Position numbers and translations under genes: made by a program. From contig CANLDN010000005.1 in assembly GCA_947489445.1 (NCBI GenBank), positions 62,001 through 126,000 of the forward strand: DNA of 64,000 nt, given 5' to 3'. Origin of the DNA: an uncultured Paracoccaceae bacterium (GTDB lineage Bacteria > Pseudomonadota > Alphaproteobacteria > Rhodobacterales > Rhodobacteraceae). Positions 34,021 through 42,829 of the stretch are shown here, one piece after another. The notes under the pieces were generated by a model, which made no database searches, was not told the origin of the DNA, and was given only the letters and a program-made list of their open reading frames with translations. The stretch's first letter is position 1. Each line of letters opens with the position of its first letter.

Positions 34021-36375
34021 TTAGTTCAACAGGTTGGGCACAATCGTCACAACGCTTGGGAAATAGGCAAGTAACGCAAGACCCGCGACCTGAATGCCGA
34101 TGAACGGCAGCACGCCTTTGTAGATTTGGCCGGTCGTGATCGTCTTGGGCGCGACCCCACGCAGATAGAACAGTGCAAAACCAAATGGCGGGGTCAGGAA
34201 TGATGTCTGCAGGTTCACCGCAATCATGATCGTCACCCATTTAGGATCAAACGACCCACCGTAAATGACCGGCCCCACAATCGGGATCACGATGTAGATG
34301 ATCTCTAGGAAATCAAGCACAAAACCCAATATAAACAGCACCAGCATAACCAGCAGGAACACCTGCCATTCGTCGTCAAACGACCGCAAGAATTGCTGAA
34401 TATAGTGTTCACCCCCAAACGAGATCAGCACAAGGTTCAGCAGTTGAGAGCCGATCAGGATGGTAAACACCATCGACGTGACCTTGGCCGTTTCGCGCAC
34501 AACGGGCGACAGAACCCCCCCCGCCAACAAAACGCCACAGGACCACACAAGGCCGAACATCGCGAACAGGAAGCAACCAAAGGCCACGATGTAGGCCACC
34601 CGGTTTTCCAGCAACACCACCTCTTGACCAAGGCGCATGTCGAAATTCACACCGATGATCAACATCAAGACAATGGCACCCGCCGTTAGCAACACCAAAC
34701 GACCGGACCGGTCCTGATCCTGCAGCTTACGATAGGCCGCCAGCAGAATCGCACCGCCTGCACCCAGCGCCGCAGCGGGTGTTGGATTGGTGATGCCGCC
34801 CAGAATGGACCCCAACACCGCAACGATCAGAACAAGCGGCGGAAAGACAACGCGCAAAATCTCATTGCCTGCAAGGAACTTTGCCGCTGTACGCAATCCG
34901 ATGAACGCCACAAGCATCGGTATGGCAATGATCAACGTCGTCGCCCCCGGTGTTGTCAGCGGTCCGACGATCAACACATCAACCAGCAACAGCAAACCGA
35001 CCCCAACGGCCCCGATCAGCAGCGGCGTTTTATCAGCGCGCGGTGCCACACCACGTGCAATCGCCAGCATCAACCCCATCAACAGCGCGGTGATTGCAAT
35101 GCCGGTTCCGATTGGGGCGGCTTCCGCCACACGCTCCAACACCAGTGTCGCACGTTCTTCATCCGACAAAGCACGCGCCTGTGCGACACCGCCAGCATCG
35201 TTGATCGCCGTCTGCTCTGCCACAGCCTGATCCCAGGCTTCTTGCCCATGCAGATCAATCATCGCAGCCTGACACTGTTCATTTACGCCCGTACGCAACG
35301 ATGCCGTCTGACCCGCATCGGTAAAGCTATCAACGATCACAGATTGATTGCCGACAATCCCAACCTGCCCCAAACCAATCATCAGACCAATCAAGCCGAC
35401 AGGCACGGCTAGGAACCAGGTAAGACCGTTTCCAGCGGGCGCGGCCTCTTTCTCCAAAACGCTGCCCATCTGCACAGCCGGGGCCTTGGACGGGTTCAAC
35501 AACGCAAATCCAAATGCGTAGGACGCATAAAGCACCGCCAACATAATGCCGGGAAGCAACGCCGCCTGGAACAATGTACCGACTGAAACAACCGCAGGCT
35601 CACCAAGGAAGGTCAGCGCATCGCTACATCCGACCAGTTGTGCGCGCTCTTCCTGTGCGGCGGAATACAAATCACCCGCAAGCGTACCCAGAAGAACAAT
35701 CACAATCGACGGCGGAATGATCTGGCCCAGCGTACCTGATGCGGCAATGACACCGGTAGACAGCTCTGGCGAATACCCATTCTTCAACATCGTCGGCAGC
35801 GCCAGCAGGCCCATGGTCACAACAGTCGCACCAACAATACCCGTTGATGCCGCAAGGAACGCACCCACGATCACGATGGAAACGGCCAACCCACCGGGCA
35901 GCGGGCCAAACACTTTGGCCATGGTTGTCAGCAATTCATCCGCAATCCGCGACCGTTCCAAAACGATCCCCATCATCACGAACATCAGCACCGCCAACAG
36001 CGTCTCAATCGACTGACCCGCCAGCACCCGTTCGTTCATACGGTTGACCATAAAGCTCAGGTTGCGGTCCAATGCCGTTTCCCAACCATCCTTGAACAGC
36101 GCATGTTCGTATCGGGGCAATTCGGGATAGGTAAAGACCGATATCGCATCCGGCCTGACATTCTGCGCAATCAAGGCGGCATAATCGGCCGAGTTCGTGT
36201 CAACAGCGGCATGTATCAACAGGCCGGAACTGTCGAGAGCGGCAATAATCGCGAATGAAATCACGGCTGATCCACTGATGGCGAACGCCACTGGGAAGCC
36301 CGACAAAATACCGGCAAACAACGTCAGGAAGACGATAATGATGCCGATCTCGATGCCATCAAGTCCAAAAAGCAT
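34021..36375 (-). CDS. TRAP transporter large permease (DctM type, long form)
   Basis: The 784-residue ion-coupled permease of a tripartite periplasmic transporter. N-terminal LFAGILSGFPVAFAISGSAV and LAASTGIVGATVVTMGLLAL, with TLGQIIPPSIVIVLLG, and C-terminal FLTPPFGFALFYLRGVAPK are DctM hallmarks. It is much longer than the usual 430 residues: a soluble insert near 60-110 and a mid-protein insert of roughly 300 residues with extra helices (about 300-560) are present, a layout seen in the TakM/mannitol-chloroaromatic subgroup. No frameshift is evident. Confidence 0.9.
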   Translation of the reverse strand: MLFGLDGIEIGIIIVFLTLFAGILSGFPVAFAISGSAVISFAIIAALDSSGLLIHAAVDTNSADYAALIAQNVRPDAISVFTYPELPRYEHALFKDGWETALDRNLSFMVNRMNERVLAGQSIETLLAVLMFVMMGIVLERSRIADELLTTMAKVFGPLPGGLAVSIVIVGAFLAASTGIVGATVVTMGLLALPTMLKNGYSPELSTGVIAASGTLGQIIPPSIVIVLLGTLAGDLYSAAQEERAQLVGCSDALTFLGEPAVVSVGTLFQAALLPGIMLAVLYASYAFGFALLNPSKAPAVQMGSVLEKEAAPAGNGLTWFLAVPVGLIGLMIGLGQVGIVGNQSVIVDSFTDAGQTASLRTGVNEQCQAAMIDLHGQEAWDQAVAEQTAINDAGGVAQARALSDEERATLVLERVAEAAPIGTGIAITALLMGLMLAIARGVAPRADKTPLLIGAVGVGLLLLVDVLIVGPLTTPGATTLIIAIPMLVAFIGLRTAAKFLAGNEILRVVFPPLVLIVAVLGSILGGITNPTPAAALGAGGAILLAAYRKLQDQDRSGRLVLLTAGAIVLMLIIGVNFDMRLGQEVVLLENRVAYIVAFGCFLFAMFGLVWSCGVLLAGGVLSPVVRETAKVTSMVFTILIGSQLLNLVLISFGGEHYIQQFLRSFDDEWQVFLLVMLVLFILGFVLDFLEIIYIVIPIVGPVIYGGSFDPKWVTIMIAVNLQTSFLTPPFGFALFYLRGVAPKTITTGQIYKGVLPFIGIQVAGLALLAYFPSVVTIVPNLLN

Positions 36376-36392
36376 GTCTCTACCGTCCCAGT

Positions 36393-37340
36393 TTAGTGAA
36401 TGTCTGCGACAAGTTCGGCAGTCGGATCGCCGATCTTATCTTTATCAAGGTACTTGCCGTCGCTTTCTGGCCCTTCCTTCAGTTCAAGGAACGAACGGTA
36501 GAAAAACGCGACAGCCTGCAACAGGATCAGGGCGGTAAAGGACACCAACAGGACCTTGAACAGGAAGTAAGCATCAAACCCGTTAGGCGAAAATCCGATC
36601 GTTTCAACGTTCCACCGCAGGGCACGGGCCTTGTTCATCAACCGCTCAAGACTATCGGACGCGGATGGGTTCGGCACCACCAGATGCCGCCACAAGAAAA
36701 ACCAACCATAAAGCCAGACAAGGATGGCGGCAGGCACCATAAACACCAACGCGCCGATCATATCGATCGTCTTTTTGACGCGGTATCCAACAGCGGAATA
36801 AACAAGATCCACGCGCACGTGGCCGCCCTGCACGAAGGTGTAGCTGGCGCAAAGGCAAACGATCATTGCGTTATAAAGTTTCAGTTCTTCGGACCACCAG
36901 CTCACATCGCGGGTAAAGGCCACGCCAAACCCAAGGCTGATCTCCGACACGGCAAAAACACGTTGCATGAAGATGATAACGATTTGCTGCAGCACCATCA
37001 AAAGCCCGGCCCAGGCAAATAGGCGACCGACACCATTTGCAATGCCCTCTAGCACCCGAACACAGCCCCACATGAAATGGTTGCTGATGAAACCGATCAC
37101 CGTAACGACAAGGAAAATAGCCAGCACAACAAAGAAAAATTCGACCGAGGCGCCATAATAGATAAAGCGCACCAGTGCTTCCTTGACCTCAGTCTCGGCC
37201 ATTGGACCATTGATAAAAGGAAGCCAGGCCAACCATTGGTCAGGGTTCAACAAGGCATATCCGAGGTTATAGAACGCCTCGATCAGATGTGCGAAAAACC
37301 AACCAAAAGCGTTGCCGCCCCATGCTTCAACCAAGCCCAT
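36393..37340 (-). CDS. TRAP transporter small permease (DctQ type, long form)
   Basis: A 315-residue small permease (usual DctQ about 170). The DctQ core is MVLQQIVIIFMQRVFAVSEI ... MIVCLCASYTFVQGGHVRVD with the conserved His-Val-Arg-Val-Asp; a long N-terminal helical region and a C-terminal helix (LFKVLLVSFTALILLQAVAF) are extra. ATG 37340 (MGLVEAWGGN) is chosen since upstream residues lack similarity. It is followed by dctM after 17 bases and preceded by the binding protein gene with a hairpin between. Confidence 0.88.
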   Translation of the reverse strand: MGLVEAWGGNAFGWFFAHLIEAFYNLGYALLNPDQWLAWLPFINGPMAETEVKEALVRFIYYGASVEFFFVVLAIFLVVTVIGFISNHFMWGCVRVLEGIANGVGRLFAWAGLLMVLQQIVIIFMQRVFAVSEISLGFGVAFTRDVSWWSEELKLYNAMIVCLCASYTFVQGGHVRVDLVYSAVGYRVKKTIDMIGALVFMVPAAILVWLYGWFFLWRHLVVPNPSASDSLERLMNKARALRWNVETIGFSPNGFDAYFLFKVLLVSFTALILLQAVAFFYRSFLELKEGPESDGKYLDKDKIGDPTAELVADIH

Positions 37341-37399
37341 GTGGTAATCCCCCCGTCGTGCTATCTTAGGATGCAGCGCCTTCCCGGCACTGCCTAGCA

Positions 37400-37433
37400 T
37401 AGGGGCCCTTATGCACGTGGCATCGGGCCCCTA
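37400..37433 (-). terminator. Hairpin between the TRAP binding-protein and permease genes
   Basis: TAGGGGCCC (37400-37408) and GGGCCCCTA (37425-37433) pair perfectly; ATGC/GCAT (37411-37414, 37420-37423) can extend the stem. No T run follows on the minus strand. It lies between takP-like dctP and dctQ, where hairpins often keep binding-protein mRNA more abundant than permease mRNA. Confidence 0.6.
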
Positions 37434-37473
37434 CTTTGATCTTGACCATCTACGCGATGATCTACCAAAAGAC

Positions 37474-38556
37474 TTAGCCCATCACCCGGTCACGCTGGCT
37501 GCGATACGCACCCTCAGACTGTGTGATCCAACCGGAAGACGCACGCATAGACGCTTCATAGCTGGCGCGCATCCGATCATAAATGTCGTCGCCATTGTAC
37601 TGGTCCATGGTCTCGCGGGCGGCTGTGCCCATTGCGTCCCAAACGCTGTCAGGGAATTCCAGAACCTTCACGCCACCGGCCTGAAGACGTTGCAGCGCGG
37701 CACCGTTATTGTTCATGAACTGCGCCAGGTTCCACTGATGTGCTTCACCCGATGCGATCTCGATGATCTTCTGATGCTCTGGGCTCAGGCTTTCAAAGAC
37801 ATCCAGGTTCGTTGCCAGCGATAGGGCCGCACCCGGCTCATGCATACCAGCTGTGTAGTAGAACTTGGTGATTTCCTGGAAACCAGCCTTTTCATCCGCC
37901 CATGGGCCGATCCACTCTGTGCCATCAATCGCACCGGACGCCAGTGCCTGATACACTTCCGCACCGGGAAGGTTCTGCACGGACGCGCCCATGCGGCCCA
38001 GCGCCTGACCACCAAGGCCCGGCATACGGAACTTCAGACCCTGAAAATCTTCCGGACCTGCGATTTCCTTGGCGAACCAGCCGCCAGCCTGTGGGCCCGT
38101 GTTGCCTGCAAGGAAGGATTTCAGGCCAAAGATGCTGCCCAGCTCATCATGGAAGGCCTGACCTTCGCCCTGATAATACCAGTTCATGATTTCCATTGGC
38201 GTCATACCAAATGGCACCGATGTAAAGAACGCATACCCCGGATGCTGACCAACAAAGTAGTAGTCCGCGCCGTGATACATGTCCGCCTGACCAGAGGTCA
38301 CAGCATCAAACACCTCGAACGCACCAACCAGTTCGCCAGCAGCTTTCAGATCAATGGTCAGCGACCCACCGGACATTGCGGTGATTGTGTCTGCAGCACG
38401 CTGTGCCGCGTCATGCACACCAGCCAGACCGCGGCCCCATGTGGTCACCAGCGTCAGCGTGCGGTTACCCTGCGCATATGCAGGTGCCGCTAGCGCTGTT
38501 GCAGCGGCTGCGCCGCCACCAAGTGCTGAGTTTTTTAGAAAAGAACGACGATCCAT
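37474..38556 (-). CDS. TRAP transporter solute-binding protein (TakP-like)
   Basis: A 360-residue periplasmic binding protein with a Tat signal (MDRRSFLKNSALGGGAAAAT ... AYAQ). The mature part reads like the TakP/LctP 2-oxo acid or lactate group: GLKFRMPGLGGQALGRMGAS with the carboxylate-binding Arg, and GAIDGTEWIGPWADEKAGF, where Glu and Trp help bind substrate and cation in TakP. Therefore a 2-oxo acid such as pyruvate is the best guess for the ligand (inference). First gene of the TRAP operon, divergent from a sensor kinase. Confidence 0.88.
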   Translation of the reverse strand: MDRRSFLKNSALGGGAAAATALAAPAYAQGNRTLTLVTTWGRGLAGVHDAAQRAADTITAMSGGSLTIDLKAAGELVGAFEVFDAVTSGQADMYHGADYYFVGQHPGYAFFTSVPFGMTPMEIMNWYYQGEGQAFHDELGSIFGLKSFLAGNTGPQAGGWFAKEIAGPEDFQGLKFRMPGLGGQALGRMGASVQNLPGAEVYQALASGAIDGTEWIGPWADEKAGFQEITKFYYTAGMHEPGAALSLATNLDVFESLSPEHQKIIEIASGEAHQWNLAQFMNNNGAALQRLQAGGVKVLEFPDSVWDAMGTAARETMDQYNGDDIYDRMRASYEASMRASSGWITQSEGAYRSQRDRVMG

Positions 38557-38658
38557 TTAGTTTCCTCCCATATTATTGATACCCCACCCAACTCATTGAC
38601 AGGCGAGGCCCGATCGATTTCGTCCGCGCACACTAGCCTGCGTATTGGCGTTGGAAAA

Positions 38659-38674
38659 TACGTAGTACTGCGTA
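38659..38674. promoter_or_regulatory. Palindrome between the TRAP genes and the two-component genes
   Basis: TACGTAGTACTGCGTA is a 16-base palindrome with one mismatched pair, in the 249-base divergent gap. It has the look of a NarL/FixJ-family operator and lies where the adjacent response regulator would be expected to act on the TRAP promoter. The rest of the gap shows no gene. Confidence 0.5.
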
Positions 38675-38805
38675 GAAATCGCTATCTTGTTTCATATTCT
38701 GACCAATTTTCGCGACGGTTAAGACATTAACACTCTTAAAACCTGACGCAGGAACCGCCTCACGACGTTTGATTCGCAAGTGATTCCCGCGTATCGACTT
38801 ATATC

Positions 38806-40245
38806 ATGATCACGATCCTTGCGCGCCTGCGCGAAATGTTCAGTATAAGTTACGGGCAAAAGGTGTTTTTGCTGGCAACGCTGCCGTTAATCGTGGCGGT
38901 ATTCCTGATCTTTCTTATCGTCACATCGCAGTCTCGCCAACTGGCAGAACGCGAAATTCAGGCGCTGGAAACCCAGCTGATCGAAACCAAACGGGAAGAG
39001 CTCAGAAATTACCTCTCAATCGCGCGAACGGCGATCGTTAACACCTATGGTCGCGCCGCTCCCGATGACGAAGCGGCAAAACTGGCCGTGACCCGCGAAC
39101 TCGCCGCAATGCAATACGGACCGGAAGGCTACTTCTTCGTTTATGACTATGATGGCAACAACCTCGTCGCGCCGCGTCAACCCTATCTGATCGGCAAGAA
39201 CTGGACCGGGCTGACCGACCTGAACGGCACGCCCATCACGGACGAGTTGATCCGCATCGCGCGCACCGGGGGCGGTTATCACAGCTTTGACTGGCCAAAA
39301 CCATCGACCGGCGCGAACGGACGTATGATCGTCTATGTAAACGGGTTGCAAGACTGGCGTTGGGCCATCGGTACGGGCGTCTTCATCGATGATGTCCTCG
39401 AAAACGTCGCCGCTGCCCGTGCCGACGTGGAAACCCGGATCCGGCGAACGTCCTATTACATCGTGGCCATTGCAATCGCCGCGCTGGTGGGCGTCTTCAC
39501 GACCGGAATGTTCCTTAACCTGCGCGAACGGCGTTTGGCCGATGCAAAGCTCAAGGACCTGACCCAGCGGATCATTGATACGCAGGAAGAAGAACGCGGG
39601 CGGGTGGCGCGCGAACTTCATGACGGGATCAGCCAGATGCTTGTTGGTGTACGCTATGCGCTCGAACTGGCCCGACGCAAACTGTCGACGGGCAAGGGCG
39701 GCGGCGACAGCCTCGACAAAGGCATTGATGGCCTCGGCTCAGCCATTCAAGAGGTACGGCGGATCAGCCGCGATCTGCGGCCGGGCGTTTTGGATGACCT
39801 CGGGCTTGGGCCAGCACTGCAAGCACTCACGGATGATTTCAGCAATCGCACTGGGATCAAAACGGAATTCGAAACCGTCGTGTTCCGCAACAGACTGGAT
39901 CAGGAAGCACGGATCGCCCTTTACCGGATCGCCCAAGAGGCGTTGACAAACATCGAACGGCACGCAAATGCCAACCGGGTCGATATCTCGCTCAAAGGAC
40001 ATCGAAAAGGCGCGATGCTGCTGATCAAGGATAACGGGGTTGGCATGTCGTGGCCCCCATCCGCCCGACGCCGCAACAACGGCCTGGGGCTGCGCAACAT
40101 GCAGGAACGGATCGAGCAGCTTGGCGGCAGCCTGCGGGTCCTTTCGGTACAGACCGGCAAAACAACGGGCACAGTGATCGAAGCACAAGTCCCCCTCACC
40201 CACATGCTTAGCCCGCAAAAAGCAAACAAGAAAGAAAGCGCATGA
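38806..40245 (+). CDS. Sensor histidine kinase, single Cache domain, HisKA_3
   Basis: A 479-residue membrane kinase. Helix one about 19-42, periplasmic sCache_2 domain (REELRNYLSIARTAIVNTYG ... GPEGYFFVYDYDGNNLVAPR ... GLQDWRWAIGTGVFIDDV), helix two about 222-242, then the HisKA_3 dimerisation helix with the phospho-His in ARELHDGISQMLVGVR and an HATPase domain (EALTNIERHANA, DNGVGM, GLGLRNMQERIEQLGG). sCache_2 domains commonly bind small carboxylates, which fits the divergent TakP-like TRAP transporter. ATGA overlap with the regulator gene. Confidence 0.93.
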   Translation: MITILARLREMFSISYGQKVFLLATLPLIVAVFLIFLIVTSQSRQLAEREIQALETQLIETKREELRNYLSIARTAIVNTYGRAAPDDEAAKLAVTRELAAMQYGPEGYFFVYDYDGNNLVAPRQPYLIGKNWTGLTDLNGTPITDELIRIARTGGGYHSFDWPKPSTGANGRMIVYVNGLQDWRWAIGTGVFIDDVLENVAAARADVETRIRRTSYYIVAIAIAALVGVFTTGMFLNLRERRLADAKLKDLTQRIIDTQEEERGRVARELHDGISQMLVGVRYALELARRKLSTGKGGGDSLDKGIDGLGSAIQEVRRISRDLRPGVLDDLGLGPALQALTDDFSNRTGIKTEFETVVFRNRLDQEARIALYRIAQEALTNIERHANANRVDISLKGHRKGAMLLIKDNGVGMSWPPSARRRNNGLGLRNMQERIEQLGGSLRVLSVQTGKTTGTVIEAQVPLTHMLSPQKANKKESA

Positions 40246-40874
40246 CGATACGCATCCTGATCGTGGACGATCACCCGATGGTCACCGACGGCATTCAGGC
40301 CATTCTGGAAAGCTATGATGATATTCAGGTCGTGGGCACATTAAACAATGGGCAGGACGCCGTTACGCAGATCAACGATCTGGCCCCCGACGTGGTGCTG
40401 CTTGATCTGAACATGCCGGGGCTGTCTGGGCTGAATGCCACCGAAATGATCCTTGAAGAACGGCCTGCAACGCGCATCCTGATCCTGTCGATGCATGACA
40501 GCCCCGAATATATATCAACCGCCCTCAGCCATGGGGCCAAAGGGTATATTCTCAAGGATGTACCAACCGATGAAATCAGGATTGCCATCGACACCGTAAT
40601 GGCTGGTGGAGAATACCTGTGCACAGGCGCCAAAGGATCGCTGCAACCCAAGATCAGCGATGGCCGCGAAACACTCACCAGTCGCGAACAAACCATTCTG
40701 CTGGAACTGGCGCAGGGACAGTCGAACAAAGACGTGGCCAATACGCTCAACATCTCGGTCCGGACGGTTGAAACACACCGCAAAAACATCAAACGAAAAC
40801 TGGGAATTAGTTCGACGGCCGGGCTGACCCGCTACGCGCTTGAACACGGTGTGTTGCAAGGGACGGGCATTTAG
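40242..40874 (+). CDS. NarL/FixJ-family response regulator
   Basis: A 210-residue regulator. Receiver domain with acidic pocket (IVDDHPMV), phospho-Asp in VVLLDLNMPGLSG and the Lys in GYILKDVPTDE; C-terminal LuxR helix-turn-helix (LTSREQTILLELAQGQSNKD, then VANTLNISVRTVETHRKNI). Partner of the preceding kinase by overlap. The likely target is the divergent TRAP operon through the palindrome at 38659 (inference). Confidence 0.94.
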   Translation: MTIRILIVDDHPMVTDGIQAILESYDDIQVVGTLNNGQDAVTQINDLAPDVVLLDLNMPGLSGLNATEMILEERPATRILILSMHDSPEYISTALSHGAKGYILKDVPTDEIRIAIDTVMAGGEYLCTGAKGSLQPKISDGRETLTSREQTILLELAQGQSNKDVANTLNISVRTVETHRKNIKRKLGISSTAGLTRYALEHGVLQGTGI

Positions 40875-41028
40875 GCTTTCAAAAAAACCAAAGTGCATAA
40901 ACTAAAGTTATATTTGACGTTAGGTAGTCTTCACACGCCCCCAGACAAATAAGAATACGCTTGCGCTGCGCCCTCTTTTCGGAAAAGGCTGAATCTGGGT
41001 TCGGGCAGTTAACAAGTGGAAAATTTAT

Positions 41029-42765
41029 ATGGCCTTGCACAAGCCTGCAAAGCAATCAATTGGGTTGCGTAACGGAACACTTCTTACATCAGCATTTTTG
41101 GCGATGCAATTCGCGGGCACAGCTGCCCCGGCACAGGACGTCACGCTGACCTCTCTGGATGGTTCAATCGATATTGTCGGTGATATTTTCGCATTTGACG
41201 ATGAAACCGTTATTTTGAATACAAATCTCGGCCAGCTCCGACTGCAGCGTGGGGCCTTTACATGCGCAGGCGACGCATGCGATTTGCTGGAAGACGATGA
41301 TGATGATGATGATGACGACGATATCGCAGTAGACATCGACTTCACCTTCGAAATGATCGCATCCGCCGGTATTGCCGATCAGCTGTTGCCAGTTGTCGCA
41401 CAAGGTCTGGCCGAACGGTTCGATGCAACTGTGATCACAACCGACGGTTTGGGCGAACCATTGCCCGACGATATCGGTCGCCCGCTGCCCGGCGGACCAG
41501 AGGATGATGACGATGACGACGACGATGCCCGCGATGATGACGACGATGATGATGATGACGGCCCCATCGATCTGATCGATATTCGCCTGCGCCAGGACAA
41601 TGGCGAATATGTGCGCCGCTACGGTGTGATCATTGAGGAAGAAGAAGAAGCCATTGAGGCACTGTCCGAAGGCGAGGTTGAAATCATCTTCCTCGACGAA
41701 CCCGCAGAAGACGATGACATCGAAGAAGTCGCCGAAGGCGGCGGCGGCACCATCACCGACCCTGGTCAGGAACGTGTCTTGGCTGTGGAAGGGCTTGTCG
41801 TAGCGGTCTCACCGCAAAACAACCTGCCCCGGATCAACGTCGATGACATTCCGCGCATCTTTTCGGGCGACATCACCAACTGGTCCGAAATCGGTGGCCC
41901 AAATGCACCCATCAACGTCTATTCCTTTGATGAGGCAAACGCCGCAATTCACTATGTTGACGAACTGGTGCTCGAACCTGCCGATGAAGAACTGAGCGAC
42001 GATATAAACGTCGTCCAAACCATGAGCGAGATGACGAGCAAGATCACCAATGACCCAAATGGCATCGGTGTTGTCCCGTTCGCCAACCTGCGCGGCACAC
42101 GCGCGGTTCCAGTGGCATCGACCTGCGGGATCGTGAACACGCCGACCGCGTTTTCAATCAAAACCGAAGAATACATCATGCAGCGCCGTTTCTACGCCTA
42201 TAACCGGGTGAACGTATCGGCAGAGGCACGTGAATTCCTTGATTTCCTTGATGATGAAAGCCTGGATGATCTCGTACGCAAGGCGGGCTTCGTTGATCTG
42301 TCTGTTACAGCCGAACCACAGACGCGGACGGCCCAACGTATCCAGCAGCAAATGGTCAATGCAACTGACACGTTCGAACTGACGCGCATGCGTGAACTTC
42401 TGCGTGATCTGCAAACGACAGATCGCTTGTCGACAACATTCCGTTTCGCACTCGGCTCCAGCCGGTTGGACGTACGTGCTGTCGCTGATGTGCGGCGGAT
42501 TGCAAACTACATCGCTGAAAACCGACCAAACGAGGTTATCTTTGCAGGGTTTACCGACTCCATCGGCTCTTTTGAGGCCAACGACCGGTTGTCACAAAGC
42601 CGTGCACAGACAGTCCGGGACACGATTGTCGCCCAACTGCCTCGCGATGTAACGAACTCAGTACGCATCTCGACACTCGGTTTCGGCGAATTGGAACCTG
42701 TGGCCTGCAATGACCAGAATAGCGGCCGCCGGGTCAACCGCCGCGTCGAAGTCTGGATCCGCTAA
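41029..42765 (+). CDS. PstS-like solute-binding protein fused to an OmpA domain, with poly-aspartate tracts
   Basis: A 578-residue secreted protein. Signal peptide to about residue 36 (TAAPAQ), a small domain (LTSLDGSIDIVGDIFAFDDE ... LRLQRGAFTCAGDAC), a PstS-type phosphate-binding-like region (VEGLVVAVSPQNNLPRINVDDIPRIFSGDITNWSEIGG and VPFANLRGTRAVPVAS), and a C-terminal OmpA-like peptidoglycan-binding domain (GFTDSIGSFEANDRLSQSRA, NRRVEVWIR; key Asp and Arg kept). Two acidic inserts stand out: ten Asp at 89-98, and eight Asp, Ala-Arg, nine Asp at 159-177, encoded by mixed GAT/GAC codons. The role of the tracts is unknown; metal binding is possible. Start ATG 41029. Confidence 0.88.
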   Translation: MALHKPAKQSIGLRNGTLLTSAFLAMQFAGTAAPAQDVTLTSLDGSIDIVGDIFAFDDETVILNTNLGQLRLQRGAFTCAGDACDLLEDDDDDDDDDDIAVDIDFTFEMIASAGIADQLLPVVAQGLAERFDATVITTDGLGEPLPDDIGRPLPGGPEDDDDDDDDARDDDDDDDDDGPIDLIDIRLRQDNGEYVRRYGVIIEEEEEAIEALSEGEVEIIFLDEPAEDDDIEEVAEGGGGTITDPGQERVLAVEGLVVAVSPQNNLPRINVDDIPRIFSGDITNWSEIGGPNAPINVYSFDEANAAIHYVDELVLEPADEELSDDINVVQTMSEMTSKITNDPNGIGVVPFANLRGTRAVPVASTCGIVNTPTAFSIKTEEYIMQRRFYAYNRVNVSAEAREFLDFLDDESLDDLVRKAGFVDLSVTAEPQTRTAQRIQQQMVNATDTFELTRMRELLRDLQTTDRLSTTFRFALGSSRLDVRAVADVRRIANYIAENRPNEVIFAGFTDSIGSFEANDRLSQSRAQTVRDTIVAQLPRDVTNSVRISTLGFGELEPVACNDQNSGRRVNRRVEVWIR

Positions 42766-42770
42766 AAGAA

Positions 42771-42804
42771 TATGCATCGGGCAGGATCACCTGCCCGATG
42801 CATA
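42771..42804. terminator. Bidirectional terminator hairpin
   Basis: TATGCATCGGGCAGG (42771-42785), loop ATCA, CCTGCCCGATGCATA (42790-42804): a perfect 15-base stem between two convergent genes. An A-run before (AAAAG) serves the minus-strand gene; the plus side lacks a long T run. Confidence 0.75.
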
Positions 42805-42829
42805 ACGCTAAGCCTTACCGATACGCTGC

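Noticed and set aside
34021..36375. Long DctM as a gene fusion or frameshift artefact
   Set aside because: The frame is continuous with membrane-type composition throughout, and DctM signatures occur at both ends in the right order, so an insertion-type long form is the simpler reading.
41379..41600. Antisense poly-serine frame over the Asp tracts
   Set aside because: It is the reverse reading of the GAT/GAC repeats and has no start signals or domain.
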